IMG/VR virus record: IMGVR_UViG_3300044733_002328
Location: 1 to 24,132 of that record
DNA: 24,132 nt
Origin: a virus
Direction: 5' to 3' (one strand)
Shown: positions 1-6,951 of the stretch, in pieces
How positions within the stretch are numbered: the stretch's first letter is position 1
Layout of the letters: each line of letters opens with the position of its first letter
Program-made: the position numbers and the translations under genes
Notes under the pieces: generated by a model
What the model saw: only the letters and a program-made list of their open reading frames with translations
Told to the model about the DNA's origin: nothing
Database searches by the model: none

Positions 1-2
1 TT

Positions 3-215
3 AAATTTACAGAAATACTTAAAAGAGGAGATAATAGTATCTACATTAAATATGAAATTGACTGGGAGATGCCAGAGACTATGGAAGATTGGTGGGATTA
101 TGAGGAATTTATAGAAAAACATTTAAATAAATTATCAGATAATTTGAATATATTTGAATATAATTATGATTTAACTAGTATTAGAATATATCCCCGTAAA
201 AATAAAAATAATTGA
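3..215 (+). CDS. Hypothetical protein, 5' end outside the window
   Basis: The frame is open from the left edge and encodes about 70 residues ending in PRKNKNN before TGA. The visible part is acidic and aromatic in the middle (WEMPETMEDWWDYEEF) and has a basic C-terminus. I recognise no family. The start lies upstream of the window. A short gap of 63 bases separates it from the DUF551 gene. It is called coding because the frame is uninterrupted, its composition matches the neighbours, and it lies on the same strand. Confidence 0.6.
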   Translation, partial: KFTEILKRGDNSIYIKYEIDWEMPETMEDWWDYEEFIEKHLNKLSDNLNIFEYNYDLTSIRIYPRKNKNN

Positions 216-278
216 ATATAACGGTCGCAGATATGCCCAGTTTGGGATTAAATAGTATAAACTTTAAATTAATATAAA

Positions 279-515
279 ATGAACAAAGAAGAACAAAATT
301 TGAATAACGCAGAGAACCCCAAATTGGATATATCTGATGTTAGCGGTAGTTATTTATGGATTCCTGTAACGGAGCGACTACCTGAAACCGAAGATTACTA
401 TGCAGTTAGATTTGAAAACGGCATTGAAGATGAAAAACCTTTTAGGATTAGACCAAAGAAAAATATCTTCGGTTTTATGACTATGGAGAAAGTTACACAT
501 TGGGCGGTTCTATAA
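279..515 (+). CDS. DUF551-type small protein
   Basis: The product has 78 residues. Residues 26-78 carry the DUF551 pattern: W-I-P-V-x-E-R-L-P-E near residue 27 and a closing V-T-H-W-A-V-L. This domain is common in phages and mobile elements and has no known biochemical role. The first 25 residues are polar and probably disordered. The gene stands alone between gaps of 63 and about 165 bases, and its stop codon lies at the foot of a large attC-like hairpin. That layout resembles a single-gene integron cassette, although no matching site is seen upstream. The start ATG follows an A-rich stretch without a Shine-Dalgarno sequence. Confidence 0.8.
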   Translation: MNKEEQNLNNAENPKLDISDVSGSYLWIPVTERLPETEDYYAVRFENGIEDEKPFRIRPKKNIFGFMTMEKVTHWAVL

Positions 516-587
516 TTACCGCTAACGTTTTGCGTGTATAAAATCGTTTTAATGTTTTATACACGCTGTTAGCAGTAGTACGGTAAT
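515..587 (+). repeat. Large imperfect inverted repeat, attC-like
   Basis: GCTAAC (521-526) pairs with GTTAGC (568-573). Next comes an asymmetric unpaired spacer (GTTTT against T), then a 12-bp stem, GCGTGTATAAAA (532-543) with TTTTATACACGC (555-566), around an 11-base loop. An outer ATTACC/GGTAAT pair (515-520 with 582-587) closes it with an 8-base bulge. No T tract follows, so a simple terminator is unlikely. Outer GYTAAC/GTTAGC boxes, an unpaired central spacer and a long inner stem are the folded layout of integron attC sites. The R boxes are only an approximate match to RYYYAAC and GTTRRRY. Alternatives are a transposon end or a dispersed chromosomal repeat. Confidence 0.45.
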
Positions 588-714
588 TAACCACAAATGC
601 TCATTCGGAGAACTGAACCTTTTTCTTTTCTTTTTTGTGGGTTGGACAAAATAAATTTGAAAAATTTAAAAATAAATAATATGAAATTAGAAACAATTGA
701 AAATGGAGTTAAAG

Positions 715-798
715 ATGGGATTTGATAAAAAAATATTAGAAAATGATGGGTTGTTGGATGTTGAATTAGATAATGGGGTTTACAAATATAGTCTATGA
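715..798 (+). CDS. Very small ORF, 27 residues, possibly one half of a frameshifted gene
   Basis: This short frame begins MGFDKKILENDG and ends in YKYSL; its TGA overlaps the next ATG as ATGA, which favours real translation. A second tiny frame at 681-725 (MKLETIENGVKDGI) overlaps its start by 11 bases in another phase. Joining the two with a one-base shift would give a protein of about 40 residues, so this may be one gene with a frameshift near 715-725. No family is recognised. The evidence is only the overlap chain and the strand. Confidence 0.35.
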   Translation: MGFDKKILENDGLLDVELDNGVYKYSL

Positions 799-902
799 CG
801 TTACTTGAAACATATGTACATGTGTTTGGGATTTCTTTAACAATAATATTATTGGGAGGATATCTTACATACAGATACTTTAAGAAAAGAAAGAAAAAAT
901 AA
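795..902 (+). CDS. 35-residue single-pass membrane peptide
   Basis: The product starts MTLLETYVHVFGISLTII, has one hydrophobic segment at about residues 8-25, and ends in a strongly basic tail (RYFKKRKKK). By the positive-inside rule the tail is cytoplasmic and the N-terminus is outside. Its ATG overlaps the upstream stop (ATGA) and its stop overlaps the next ATG (TAATG), so it looks translationally coupled on both sides. Size and topology fit small phage membrane peptides such as holin accessories or superinfection-exclusion peptides, but nothing in the sequence chooses between them. Confidence 0.55.
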   Translation: MTLLETYVHVFGISLTIILLGGYLTYRYFKKRKKK

Positions 903-1534
903 TGGCTTACATTGAACATAATTTTTATCCTTTAAAAGTTTGGGTTAGAGACGAATACTTTTATCAGGGTAAAAATGGAAAGGGTAATTTCACTCAAGGG
1001 ATTATTATTTCTGTGAGATGTATGCCAGGTCAAGCGGCCTTATTTCAAGTTCTATTAGATAATGGGGTTATGAGAGATAAACTCCCGTCACATGCACTAC
1101 TAACAAAACCTGAATTACCAAATCCAGATCTTCCATTTCATTATTTACAATTATGGAATTGTTTTTCATATAATTTCACACTTCTTAAATTAAATTTTGT
1201 TTCAGGTGGACCTGTTGAAGTTTATATGAAAGATAGAAAATTTTATTCGGGTAAATATTTTGCCACTATAAATTGGGGTTCAAATGATATTAATACTGAT
1301 ATCACATTGTCCGAAGATCCAATGGAACATAAATCCCATCACATAATATTATTAGATAACGGACAAATTGCCTTACAACCTAATAATAGAATTAAATGGT
1401 CCGAACCAAGTTTTGTGACCAAACCCTTTCCTGAAAAACCAGATTACCTCGTTTGTAATGAATTTTATAATGTGGAAGACCATGAAAAATGGCACACAGA
1501 AGACAGTGAGAGAATGTTTTATGATAACGAATAA
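902..1534 (+). CDS. Hypothetical protein with two similar beta-rich halves
   Basis: The product has 210 residues. Two stretches look alike. About residues 12-75 have V-W-V-R-D-x-x-F-Y-Q-G, then F-Q-V-L-L-D-N-G-V, then LLTKPELPNP. About residues 105-182 have V-E-V-Y-M-K-D-R-K-F-Y-S-G, then H-I-I-L-L-D-N-G-Q, then FVTKPFPEKP. This suggests an internal duplication of a small beta-barrel (Tudor or SH3-like) unit; the fold is inferred from the pattern only. No function is recognised. The start overlaps the membrane peptide's stop by one base. Confidence 0.75.
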   Translation: MAYIEHNFYPLKVWVRDEYFYQGKNGKGNFTQGIIISVRCMPGQAALFQVLLDNGVMRDKLPSHALLTKPELPNPDLPFHYLQLWNCFSYNFTLLKLNFVSGGPVEVYMKDRKFYSGKYFATINWGSNDINTDITLSEDPMEHKSHHIILLDNGQIALQPNNRIKWSEPSFVTKPFPEKPDYLVCNEFYNVEDHEKWHTEDSERMFYDNE

Positions 1535-1584
1535 TAACATATCTCATTGGGCGATCAACGCCATAATACACAAATTCATTTATT

Positions 1585-1806
1585 ATGAAAACACTTGATT
1601 TACATGGAGTTAAACACGCTGACGTTGCCAAGTTAATGGATCAATTTATTTGGGAACAGATGAATAAAAAATCTAAGGAGATTGAAATCATCACCGGCAT
1701 AAGCCAAACGATGAAAGATGTGGTCATCAAAAATCTAAAAGATTATGAGTTCACCTATAACGAAGCGTGGAACAACCCTGGTAAGTTGATAGTAAGTTTA
1801 GTTTAG
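1585..1806 (+). CDS. Smr-domain protein, minimal
   Basis: The 73 residues are one Smr (small MutS-related) domain. Residues 4-8 are the signature LDLHG, followed by a helix, then E-I-I-T-G-I-S-Q-T at about 34-42 and a C-terminal L-I-V strand. Smr domains are nicking endonucleases or RNA-binding modules. The usual loop is T/H-G-x-G; here it reads T-G-I-S, so the second glycine is missing and catalysis is uncertain. It has no MutS2 portion, as is usual for phage forms. A strong terminator follows 17 bases after its stop. Confidence 0.8.
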   Translation: MKTLDLHGVKHADVAKLMDQFIWEQMNKKSKEIEIITGISQTMKDVVIKNLKDYEFTYNEAWNNPGKLIVSLV

Positions 1807-1823
1807 TGAAAAAAAAGTGTGAT

Positions 1824-1852
1824 CCCCCGGTTGAATAAGTCGGGGGTTTTTT
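1824..1852 (+). terminator. Rho-independent terminator after the Smr gene
   Basis: CCCCCG (1824-1829) pairs with CGGGGG (1841-1846) around an 11-base loop, and six T follow. It ends the leftmost transcription unit. The loop contains the TTG of the next promoter, so terminator and promoter overlap physically. Confidence 0.9.
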
Positions 1853-1861
1853 CTATCTTTG
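1831..1861 (+). promoter_or_regulatory. Bacteroidota-type promoter for the PcfJ-like gene
   Basis: TTG (1831-1833), 20 bases, then TATCTTTG (1854-1861). This matches the TTG / TAnnTTTG consensus of the Bacteroidota primary sigma factor. Only four bases separate the -7 box from the ATG at 1866, so the transcript would be leaderless or nearly so. The -33 TTG lies in the loop of the preceding terminator hairpin. Confidence 0.8.
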
Positions 1862-1865
1862 TGTT

Positions 1866-3602
1866 ATGTTGCAAGTAGAAGGTAAAACATTTCATAAGTT
1901 TATTGAGTTAAAGTCTTATAAAACGCAGACTTTCAAAAACTCCTGTCCTATAGAGTATGGACCTGTATATCGTAACGGGAATAATGAATGTATTATAAAA
2001 AAAACAGGTAGATTTTATTACGACGAACTCTTTTTGTCTGAAGAAGACTATGTTAAAAATTTTGGAAACATATGGGCTCAAGTAGACTTTACAAGACAAC
2101 GAGTTTTTATTGAAGAAGGGGAAGACTCAATTTCAATAAAGGCTCAGTATTACCATAAATGGAGAATAGTAGGAAAAAGATTCTTTGTGGTAAGAAAACA
2201 CACAAACTACCTATCCTTCAATTTCAAAACCAAAATGTTCTACACAGGTACATTCAAAGGAAAGAATAAAACAAAGATTGGAAACTCCATGAAGGTTGAT
2301 CCAAGTTTTAGAGCTATTAGAGATTTAGAATACACTTTGAAAATTCATAATTCTGTTAGACCTGAAAGTTATTTTTATTTTTTTTTAGAAAAAATATGGG
2401 ATAGACTTGGACTTGAAAACACACAAAACTTTGAGACAAAAAATCCTTTTACCCATTATAGTTTAACAAAGTATTTGATCAAAGGTGTAAAAATACCAAA
2501 CAATTGGATTCAATACACCGACACATTTGTCCCAATCAAAACTCTTAGAAGTTGTGATATGAACTTAGTTGATGGGGTTATGAAAATGTTAAAATTAAAA
2601 GGGTCAAAAATTAAAAGAATTCTTAATGAAATCCCAAATGTCAATTTTGATAGACTTACAGGTCTCTACTATTTGTTAGGAATTGATAGATTCAATAAAC
2701 TACCTGATAAAATATTCGATTATCAATTCTCAAATGATAGATATGGTAACCCCATTGAAGAAAATCCTGCGGGAGGACAATATTGGTATTGTACCCATCA
2801 GGACTATTTTAAAGATTTTAAAAGAAAGTTTCCTGAGTTAACTAATAAAGAAAAAGATAGAATCCTAACCCTTGGTGAACATCTTGATGATGCGGTATTT
2901 CATACACTTATTGAACATTTAGAGTTCAAAAAGAAACTAAATGAACTTGGTGAAGATGTTAAGTTGAAATTTCAAAATAGAAGTACCTTCAATTTAGAAC
3001 ACGAAGAGTTTAGTAGATTACTTACTTCATACACAAGAGGTGAGGTTGAAAGATATTATGGTGAAATTGATACTTTAGAAACACCTATTGAACACGAGGG
3101 TGAAACATATTATCCTGTACTATTGAGAAAAACACTAGATTACGAGAAAGAATCACAACACCAACATAATTGTGTAAGAACATATTGTGAAAGACCCGAT
3201 TCAATAATCTTCTCAATTCGAAAAGGTTCTATAAATGGTCAAGAAAGGATTACTGTTGAATACCAATTTAGAAAAAATGAAATTCTTAATGTTCAAGAAA
3301 GAGCAAGGTTTAATGAGTTACCAAATGAAACATTTTCTCATGTTGCAAAAATTCAGTTGGCAAATATTAATTTAGAATATAAACTTGGGACACTTAAACT
3401 TCCAAAGTTGACTAAAAGATATCGTAATGGTAAAATAACGGAACAGTTCTCGACTTTTGAAATTGACTTTGATAATGGAACAAGAGTTATTCCTATGACA
3501 CCAAGATGGAATTATGAAACACTTGAGTTCAATTCATGGCAAAACGAAATTTTAGATATGCAACAAGTTCCTGTGAATGATTTTTGGGATGAATTACCAT
3601 AA
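1866..3602 (+). CDS. PcfJ-like protein
   Basis: The product has 578 residues, the largest in the window. About residues 400-510 match the PcfJ-like domain: L-D-Y-E-K-E-S-Q-H-Q-H-N-C-V-R-T-Y (Cys436), then I-I-F-S-I-R, a T-V-E-Y strand, and N-V-Q-E-R. PcfJ is named from a conjugative plasmid operon, occurs in many phages and plasmids, and has no established activity. The N-terminal 390 residues are basic and aromatic with no family I know. A terminator followed by a host-type promoter stands immediately upstream, so this gene heads its own transcript, which fits expression by host RNA polymerase. The start is fixed by promoter position and A/T-rich context. Confidence 0.8.
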   Translation: MLQVEGKTFHKFIELKSYKTQTFKNSCPIEYGPVYRNGNNECIIKKTGRFYYDELFLSEEDYVKNFGNIWAQVDFTRQRVFIEEGEDSISIKAQYYHKWRIVGKRFFVVRKHTNYLSFNFKTKMFYTGTFKGKNKTKIGNSMKVDPSFRAIRDLEYTLKIHNSVRPESYFYFFLEKIWDRLGLENTQNFETKNPFTHYSLTKYLIKGVKIPNNWIQYTDTFVPIKTLRSCDMNLVDGVMKMLKLKGSKIKRILNEIPNVNFDRLTGLYYLLGIDRFNKLPDKIFDYQFSNDRYGNPIEENPAGGQYWYCTHQDYFKDFKRKFPELTNKEKDRILTLGEHLDDAVFHTLIEHLEFKKKLNELGEDVKLKFQNRSTFNLEHEEFSRLLTSYTRGEVERYYGEIDTLETPIEHEGETYYPVLLRKTLDYEKESQHQHNCVRTYCERPDSIIFSIRKGSINGQERITVEYQFRKNEILNVQERARFNELPNETFSHVAKIQLANINLEYKLGTLKLPKLTKRYRNGKITEQFSTFEIDFDNGTRVIPMTPRWNYETLEFNSWQNEILDMQQVPVNDFWDELP

Positions 3603-3616
3603 TTTTATTATATTTG
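3584..3616 (+). promoter_or_regulatory. Weak Bacteroidota-type promoter
   Basis: TATATTTG (3609-3616) fits the TAnnTTTG -7 box. The nearest upstream TTG (3584-3586) is 22 bases away, longer than the 20 of the two better promoters here. It would serve the membrane protein gene at 3632. Confidence 0.4.
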
Positions 3617-3631
3617 TAAAAAACATATAAA

Positions 3632-3913
3632 ATGACAGAAAGACAACAAGAACTTTTGATTGAAATGGTTACCAAAATTGATGAAGCCAGAACTTATAAT
3701 CTAATTTCAGGTGTCTTGACATTCTTGTGGTTATTTGAATTCATATACTTAATTTTTTGGGATAACAATCTCAATATAACTTTATATTTTACTATTTGGT
3801 TGGTTTGTATGGTTGGTTGGGTTCACATGGATAGAAAGTTTAAAAAGAGTATGAAAGAATATAACGAATTAAAAGACGAATACATAACAGAATTTGGAGA
3901 TGAAAACATATAA
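3632..3913 (+). CDS. Two-pass membrane protein with charged C-terminal helix
   Basis: The product has 93 residues with hydrophobic segments at about 23-43 and 47-65, joined by a short loop (DNNLN). Both ends are predicted cytoplasmic. Residues 66-90 are a lysine/glutamate-rich helix (KFKKSMKEYNELKDEY) that could be a short coiled coil. Size and two-helix layout resemble some holins, but the lysis enzyme is about 8 kb away, so I do not call it one. The next gene overlaps its end. Confidence 0.7.
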   Translation: MTERQQELLIEMVTKIDEARTYNLISGVLTFLWLFEFIYLIFWDNNLNITLYFTIWLVCMVGWVHMDRKFKKSMKEYNELKDEYITEFGDENI

Positions 3914-4481
3914 ACAACTACCGATCCCTGAAGACACGGCTTGGGATAGATCAACATTATACGGGAGATTACATTGGAGAATTAGAGATTTTATAACCAG
4001 TTGTCATAACTTAATCAAGTGGTTTCCAACTATTTGGAACGATAGAGATTGGGATGATAGTTTTATCTTAAAGATTCTACAAAAGAAAATTGAATTTCAA
4101 AGAAAAGAACTTGTTAATTCCAACCGACACATGAGAATTGAACTTGATAATCGTGATATGACTTTAGCTCTTAATTTACTTGAAAGAGTAAATGAAGAAT
4201 ACTACCAATTGGAGTGTATGGATTATTGGGATAACGATATGATATTCGACGATGTTCCTGATAAACCTGGATTTAAATCAATTGATTTTGAGGAAAAGTG
4301 GGAAAAATATGATGAATACCTTTCTAAATATCCTTCTTCAGTTCGTGCGGTTGTTAAAGAACATGGAGAACAAGATGACAAAAAGCGTTTATGTTTATTG
4401 GTTTCCCATTATAATCATAATAAAGCAAATAAACTACTATTCAGAGTGCTTGAGGAAAGACTTGCATTTTGGTGGGATTAA
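3900..4481 (+). CDS. Conserved phage protein of unknown function
   Basis: From ATG 3900 the product has 193 residues starting MKTYKQLPIPEDTAW; a TTG two codons upstream (3894) is possible but less likely. The stretch at about residues 40-65, with F-P-T-I-W-N-D-R-D-W-D and a following amphipathic helix, resembles a pattern I recall in proteins of many large tailed phages, always unannotated. The C-terminal half is mostly charged helix and ends in AFWWD. It overlaps the membrane protein gene by 14 bases and sits in the same chain. Confidence 0.7.
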   Translation: MKTYKQLPIPEDTAWDRSTLYGRLHWRIRDFITSCHNLIKWFPTIWNDRDWDDSFILKILQKKIEFQRKELVNSNRHMRIELDNRDMTLALNLLERVNEEYYQLECMDYWDNDMIFDDVPDKPGFKSIDFEEKWEKYDEYLSKYPSSVRAVVKEHGEQDDKKRLCLLVSHYNHNKANKLLFRVLEERLAFWWD

Positions 4482-4492
4482 AAAATAAAATT

Positions 4493-4669
4493 ATGGATAA
4501 AAGAATGATTCAAGGACAGTTAATGAATGAGCATCGTTTGATATCAAACGAGATTGCCGATATCAAAGCATCAAGTTTTGAATTAACTAAAGAACAAAAA
4601 CAAAGAATCTCTGAACTTGAAATTAAATTAAAAGTAATTGCTCAAAAGTTATATACACTATACCTATAG
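4493..4669 (+). CDS. Small helical protein, 58 residues
   Basis: ATG 4493 is preferred over a TTG at 4469 that would overlap the upstream stop. The sequence MDKRMIQGQLMNEHRLISNE and the following E/K-rich segment suggest two helices, probably a coiled coil, ending in YTLYL. No family is recognised. It lies 11 bases after one gene and 3 bases before the next. Confidence 0.6.
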   Translation: MDKRMIQGQLMNEHRLISNEIADIKASSFELTKEQKQRISELEIKLKVIAQKLYTLYL

Positions 4670-4672
4670 TTT

Positions 4673-4924
4673 ATGGATGGATATTTGATATTTTTCGAAA
4701 ATCAATGGGTGGTAAAAAATTTATCCCAAAATGATAATAAAGTTTATCCAATATGGGAAGAAAACCAAGAATGGATCAATAAACCATCAACAAAAAAAAT
4801 ACTTAAAGATGGTGTTGAGGTTGTATTTGACATCATAACTTCTGGTGAATATAGTGAAGAAAAACAACAAATTATTAAAACTGATTTTGCTAAAATTAAG
4901 GCAATTTATTTTGAAAGTTTATGA
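4673..4924 (+). CDS. Hypothetical protein, 83 residues
   Basis: A small mixed alpha/beta sequence beginning MDGYLIFFENQWVVKNL, with several tryptophans in the first half and a charged helix at the end. It has no membrane segment or cysteines. The last four bases overlap the next start (ATGA), so the pair is probably translationally coupled. No family is recognised. Confidence 0.65.
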   Translation: MDGYLIFFENQWVVKNLSQNDNKVYPIWEENQEWINKPSTKKILKDGVEVVFDIITSGEYSEEKQQIIKTDFAKIKAIYFESL

Positions 4925-5226
4925 AATTTGATAAAAGAATTTTAGATCTTAGTAAAACGATATATCAAACTTCGGTTATGTGTCATGAGTCCAAACAAGA
5001 CCCAAATAAACAAATTGATAAAATAAAAACGATGATTCGTGAGTTTATTAGACTTGAGGTTGTTCCTTATGAGCTAACAGAACAAGAAAAAACAAGTTTT
5101 ATTATTGAAAATGAATTAAAGATTATTGAGGCGGTTAGGAATGGGCACAAACCATGTGATAATGATGAATTTTCGAAAACAAGGGAAAAAATAAATAAAT
5201 ACAGAAAAGATTTAAAATTAATATGA
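4921..5226 (+). CDS. Hypothetical helical protein, 101 residues
   Basis: The sequence is mostly charged helix: MKFDKRILDLSKTIYQTS at the start, a central IREFIRLEVVPYELTEQEK, and a basic C-terminus. It overlaps both neighbours by four bases (ATGA at 4921 and 5223), part of a coupled chain of three small genes. I recognise no family. Confidence 0.65.
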   Translation: MKFDKRILDLSKTIYQTSVMCHESKQDPNKQIDKIKTMIREFIRLEVVPYELTEQEKTSFIIENELKIIEAVRNGHKPCDNDEFSKTREKINKYRKDLKLI

Positions 5227-5510
5227 GCGAAGATAGAATACCTTACCCGTTAGACGACTCTCAAGGAGGTCCTGATGGTGCATTTAAAGATAAAAATGTA
5301 AAATCAACTTGTATTGGTTCAGAAGGATATTACCACGACGACGAGGATATGTCAATTTGGGATAATACCCTTCGAGATGGATTACAGGAGTTTGAAGTTT
5401 ATGAAACCATTCAAAAAATAAGAAACTATTATAATGGTCATCATAATATTGACGGAAGACCACCTTCAAGAAAAGATTTTAATGATTACCTTGATTCGTT
5501 AGAAAAATAG
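5223..5510 (+). CDS. Hypothetical acidic protein, 95 residues
   Basis: The N-terminal half is loop-like, rich in Gly, Pro and Asp (DDSQGGPDGAF, then YYHDDEDMSIWD). The C-terminal half reads as helix with a closing SRKDFNDYLDSLEK. No zinc motif or signal peptide is present. It is the last of three genes joined by ATGA overlaps. No family is recognised. Confidence 0.65.
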   Translation: MSEDRIPYPLDDSQGGPDGAFKDKNVKSTCIGSEGYYHDDEDMSIWDNTLRDGLQEFEVYETIQKIRNYYNGHHNIDGRPPSRKDFNDYLDSLEK

Positions 5511-5525
5511 TTTTATTTTTAAACC

Positions 5526-5774
5526 ATGACAGAAAAAGAATTACATTTATTAGGATTCGATAAAGAATTTATCGACGAATACGAAGGAGACGAAACTTAT
5601 TATTACTACTACGAAATTGCCAGTGGTCTATCACTTATTTCTTGTTCAAGTGAAGATGTTGAAGACCATATGTGGTATGTTGAGGTCTTCAACACAGAAC
5701 CATCAATTAGATTTACTGAGTTTGGACAACTACAAGGTCTTATTAATTTATTGACTTCTGCAATAGTAAAATGA
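5526..5774 (+). CDS. Hypothetical acidic protein, 82 residues
   Basis: The sequence begins MTEKELHLLGFDKEFIDEY, has a tyrosine run (YYYYYE) around residue 26, then a beta-like M-W-Y-V-E-V-F segment and a C-terminal helix (LQGLINLLTSAIV). It looks like a compact single-domain cytoplasmic protein. Its stop overlaps the next start by four bases. Similar small proteins occur in phages, but I cannot name a family. Confidence 0.65.
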   Translation: MTEKELHLLGFDKEFIDEYEGDETYYYYYEIASGLSLISCSSEDVEDHMWYVEVFNTEPSIRFTEFGQLQGLINLLTSAIVK

Positions 5775-6055
5775 GTAATCTAATTAAAAATTACCCAAAG
5801 CCGGGTGAAAAATACCAACACTATAAAGGTGGTCAATACGAAGTTATTTGCATGTGTAATCACACAGATACTGACGAACCGCTAGTCATTTACAAATCAC
5901 TTTCTTTTGGATCACAATATGCAAGACCATTTTCCGAGTGGAATGATCAAGTCGATACTCAAAACTACGGAGGTAAAGAACAACCAATTTTTAGATTTAA
6001 AAAAAATAGAAAAGTAATGATGAATAATTTAGTTATCAAAAAAGATAGTAATTGA
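5771..6055 (+). CDS. DUF1653-domain protein
   Basis: Residues 10-60 match DUF1653: G-E-K-Y-Q-H-Y-K-G-G-Q-Y-E-V-I, then C-N-H-T-D-T-D-E-P-L-V-I-Y-K-S-L, then A-R-P. This is a small beta-rich domain found in bacteria and phages with no assigned activity. The usual family tryptophan before the R-P pair is replaced here by Y-A. The C-terminal 25 residues are basic. The gene ends the coupled chain just before the first homing endonuclease, which has its own promoter-like motif. Confidence 0.8.
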   Translation: MSNLIKNYPKPGEKYQHYKGGQYEVICMCNHTDTDEPLVIYKSLSFGSQYARPFSEWNDQVDTQNYGGKEQPIFRFKKNRKVMMNNLVIKKDSN

Positions 6056-6074
6056 ATATAAAAATAAGATAGTA

Positions 6075-6090
6075 GATATTTATAATAAAC
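6075..6090 (+). promoter_or_regulatory. Phage promoter-like motif before the first GIY-YIG gene
   Basis: GATATTTATAATAAAC ends seven bases before the ATG at 6098. It matches the same motif at 11538, 14674, 16707 and, on the minus strand, 16031. No -35 element is evident. The role as a promoter is inferred from recurrence and fixed spacing. Confidence 0.55.
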
Positions 6091-6097
6091 AAGTAAA

Positions 6098-6946
6098 ATG
6101 ATTATCTATAAAATAACTAACAATCTTAATAATAAAATCTATATCGGTCAAGATAGAAATAATAACCCATCTTACTTCGGAAGTGGTAAAAAAATACAAA
6201 GAGCCATAAAAAAATATGGTAAAGAAAATTTTGTAAAAGAAATTTTAGAAGAGTGTGTTGATGAAAATCATATGAATGAAAGAGAAGTTTACTGGATATT
6301 AAAATATAATAGTCAAGATAGAAAAATTGGTTATAATATAAGTAATGGTGGTAAAGAGGGTGACAGACAAATAGGTCAAGACATTACTAAAAACGGAATT
6401 TATAATTATTGGGTTGAAAAACACGGTCAGGAAGAAGCTGATATTAGAAAAAAACAACAAATTGAAAAAATCATAAAACATAACAAGGAAAACGGCACAG
6501 AACTAACTAAAAAAGGTCGTTATAGTTTATGGTTAGAAAAATATGGTAAAGAAGAGGCCGATAGAAGACATTTTGAATGGAGATTAAAAATATCACAACA
6601 TCAGCAATATAAATTAGAGAATGGGTGGAAGCATACTGACGAAGCCAAAGAAAAAATATCAAAGGCGGGTAAAGGTAGGAAACTATCTGAAGAAACAAAA
6701 AATAAAATGAGAAAACCTAAACCAAAAGGGTTTTCAGAAAAACTATCAAAATTGAAAAAAGGTGTGTCAACAGGATCATCAAAAAAAAGATTACAGGTTT
6801 TACAATTTGATTTAAATGGTAATTTACTTTATACTTGGGATAGTATAACAGAAGTTGAAAAACAATTAAAAATATTCAATATATCTGCGGTATGTAAAGG
6901 AAAACAAGAAACCGCTGGTGGTTATAAATGGGAATATAAAAAATAA
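6098..6946 (+). CDS. GIY-YIG homing endonuclease with NUMOD repeats
   Basis: The product has 282 residues. Residues 2-17 are the GIY-YIG core (IIYKITNNLNNKIYIG), with R35 and the NERE segment around E61-E63 as the expected catalytic Arg and Glu. DNA-binding repeats follow. Two copies of a Y-x-x-W-x-E-K-x-G-x-E-E-A-D module lie at about 102-116 and 142-156. NUMOD3-like helices with K-L-S-E-E-T-K-N-K-M are at about 180-222, and a NUMOD1-like helix-turn-helix is at about 232-280. Such enzymes cut a target in a neighbouring allele and drive their own spread. It sits five bases before thyA, the classic phage homing target, and is not inside an intron that I can see. Confidence 0.9.
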   Translation: MIIYKITNNLNNKIYIGQDRNNNPSYFGSGKKIQRAIKKYGKENFVKEILEECVDENHMNEREVYWILKYNSQDRKIGYNISNGGKEGDRQIGQDITKNGIYNYWVEKHGQEEADIRKKQQIEKIIKHNKENGTELTKKGRYSLWLEKYGKEEADRRHFEWRLKISQHQQYKLENGWKHTDEAKEKISKAGKGRKLSEETKNKMRKPKPKGFSEKLSKLKKGVSTGSSKKRLQVLQFDLNGNLLYTWDSITEVEKQLKIFNISAVCKGKQETAGGYKWEYKK

Positions 6947-6951
6947 CGAAA

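Noticed and set aside
591-645. Inverted repeat AACCACAAA / TTTGTGGGTT
   Set aside because: Loop of more than 30 bases, one bulge and no T run after it; too weak to call a terminator or site.
652-659. TAAATTTG, a possible -7 box
   Set aside because: No TTG near 20 bases upstream; such boxes occur by chance in AT-rich DNA.
587-919. Open minus-strand frame of 110 codons
   Set aside because: Phe/Ile/Tyr-rich composition typical of antisense AT-rich DNA, no motif, and it covers the coupled small plus-strand frames.
4252-4488. Plus-strand frame inside the 3900-4481 gene
   Set aside because: Lies wholly over a better frame, with asparagine and isoleucine runs typical of an out-of-phase reading.
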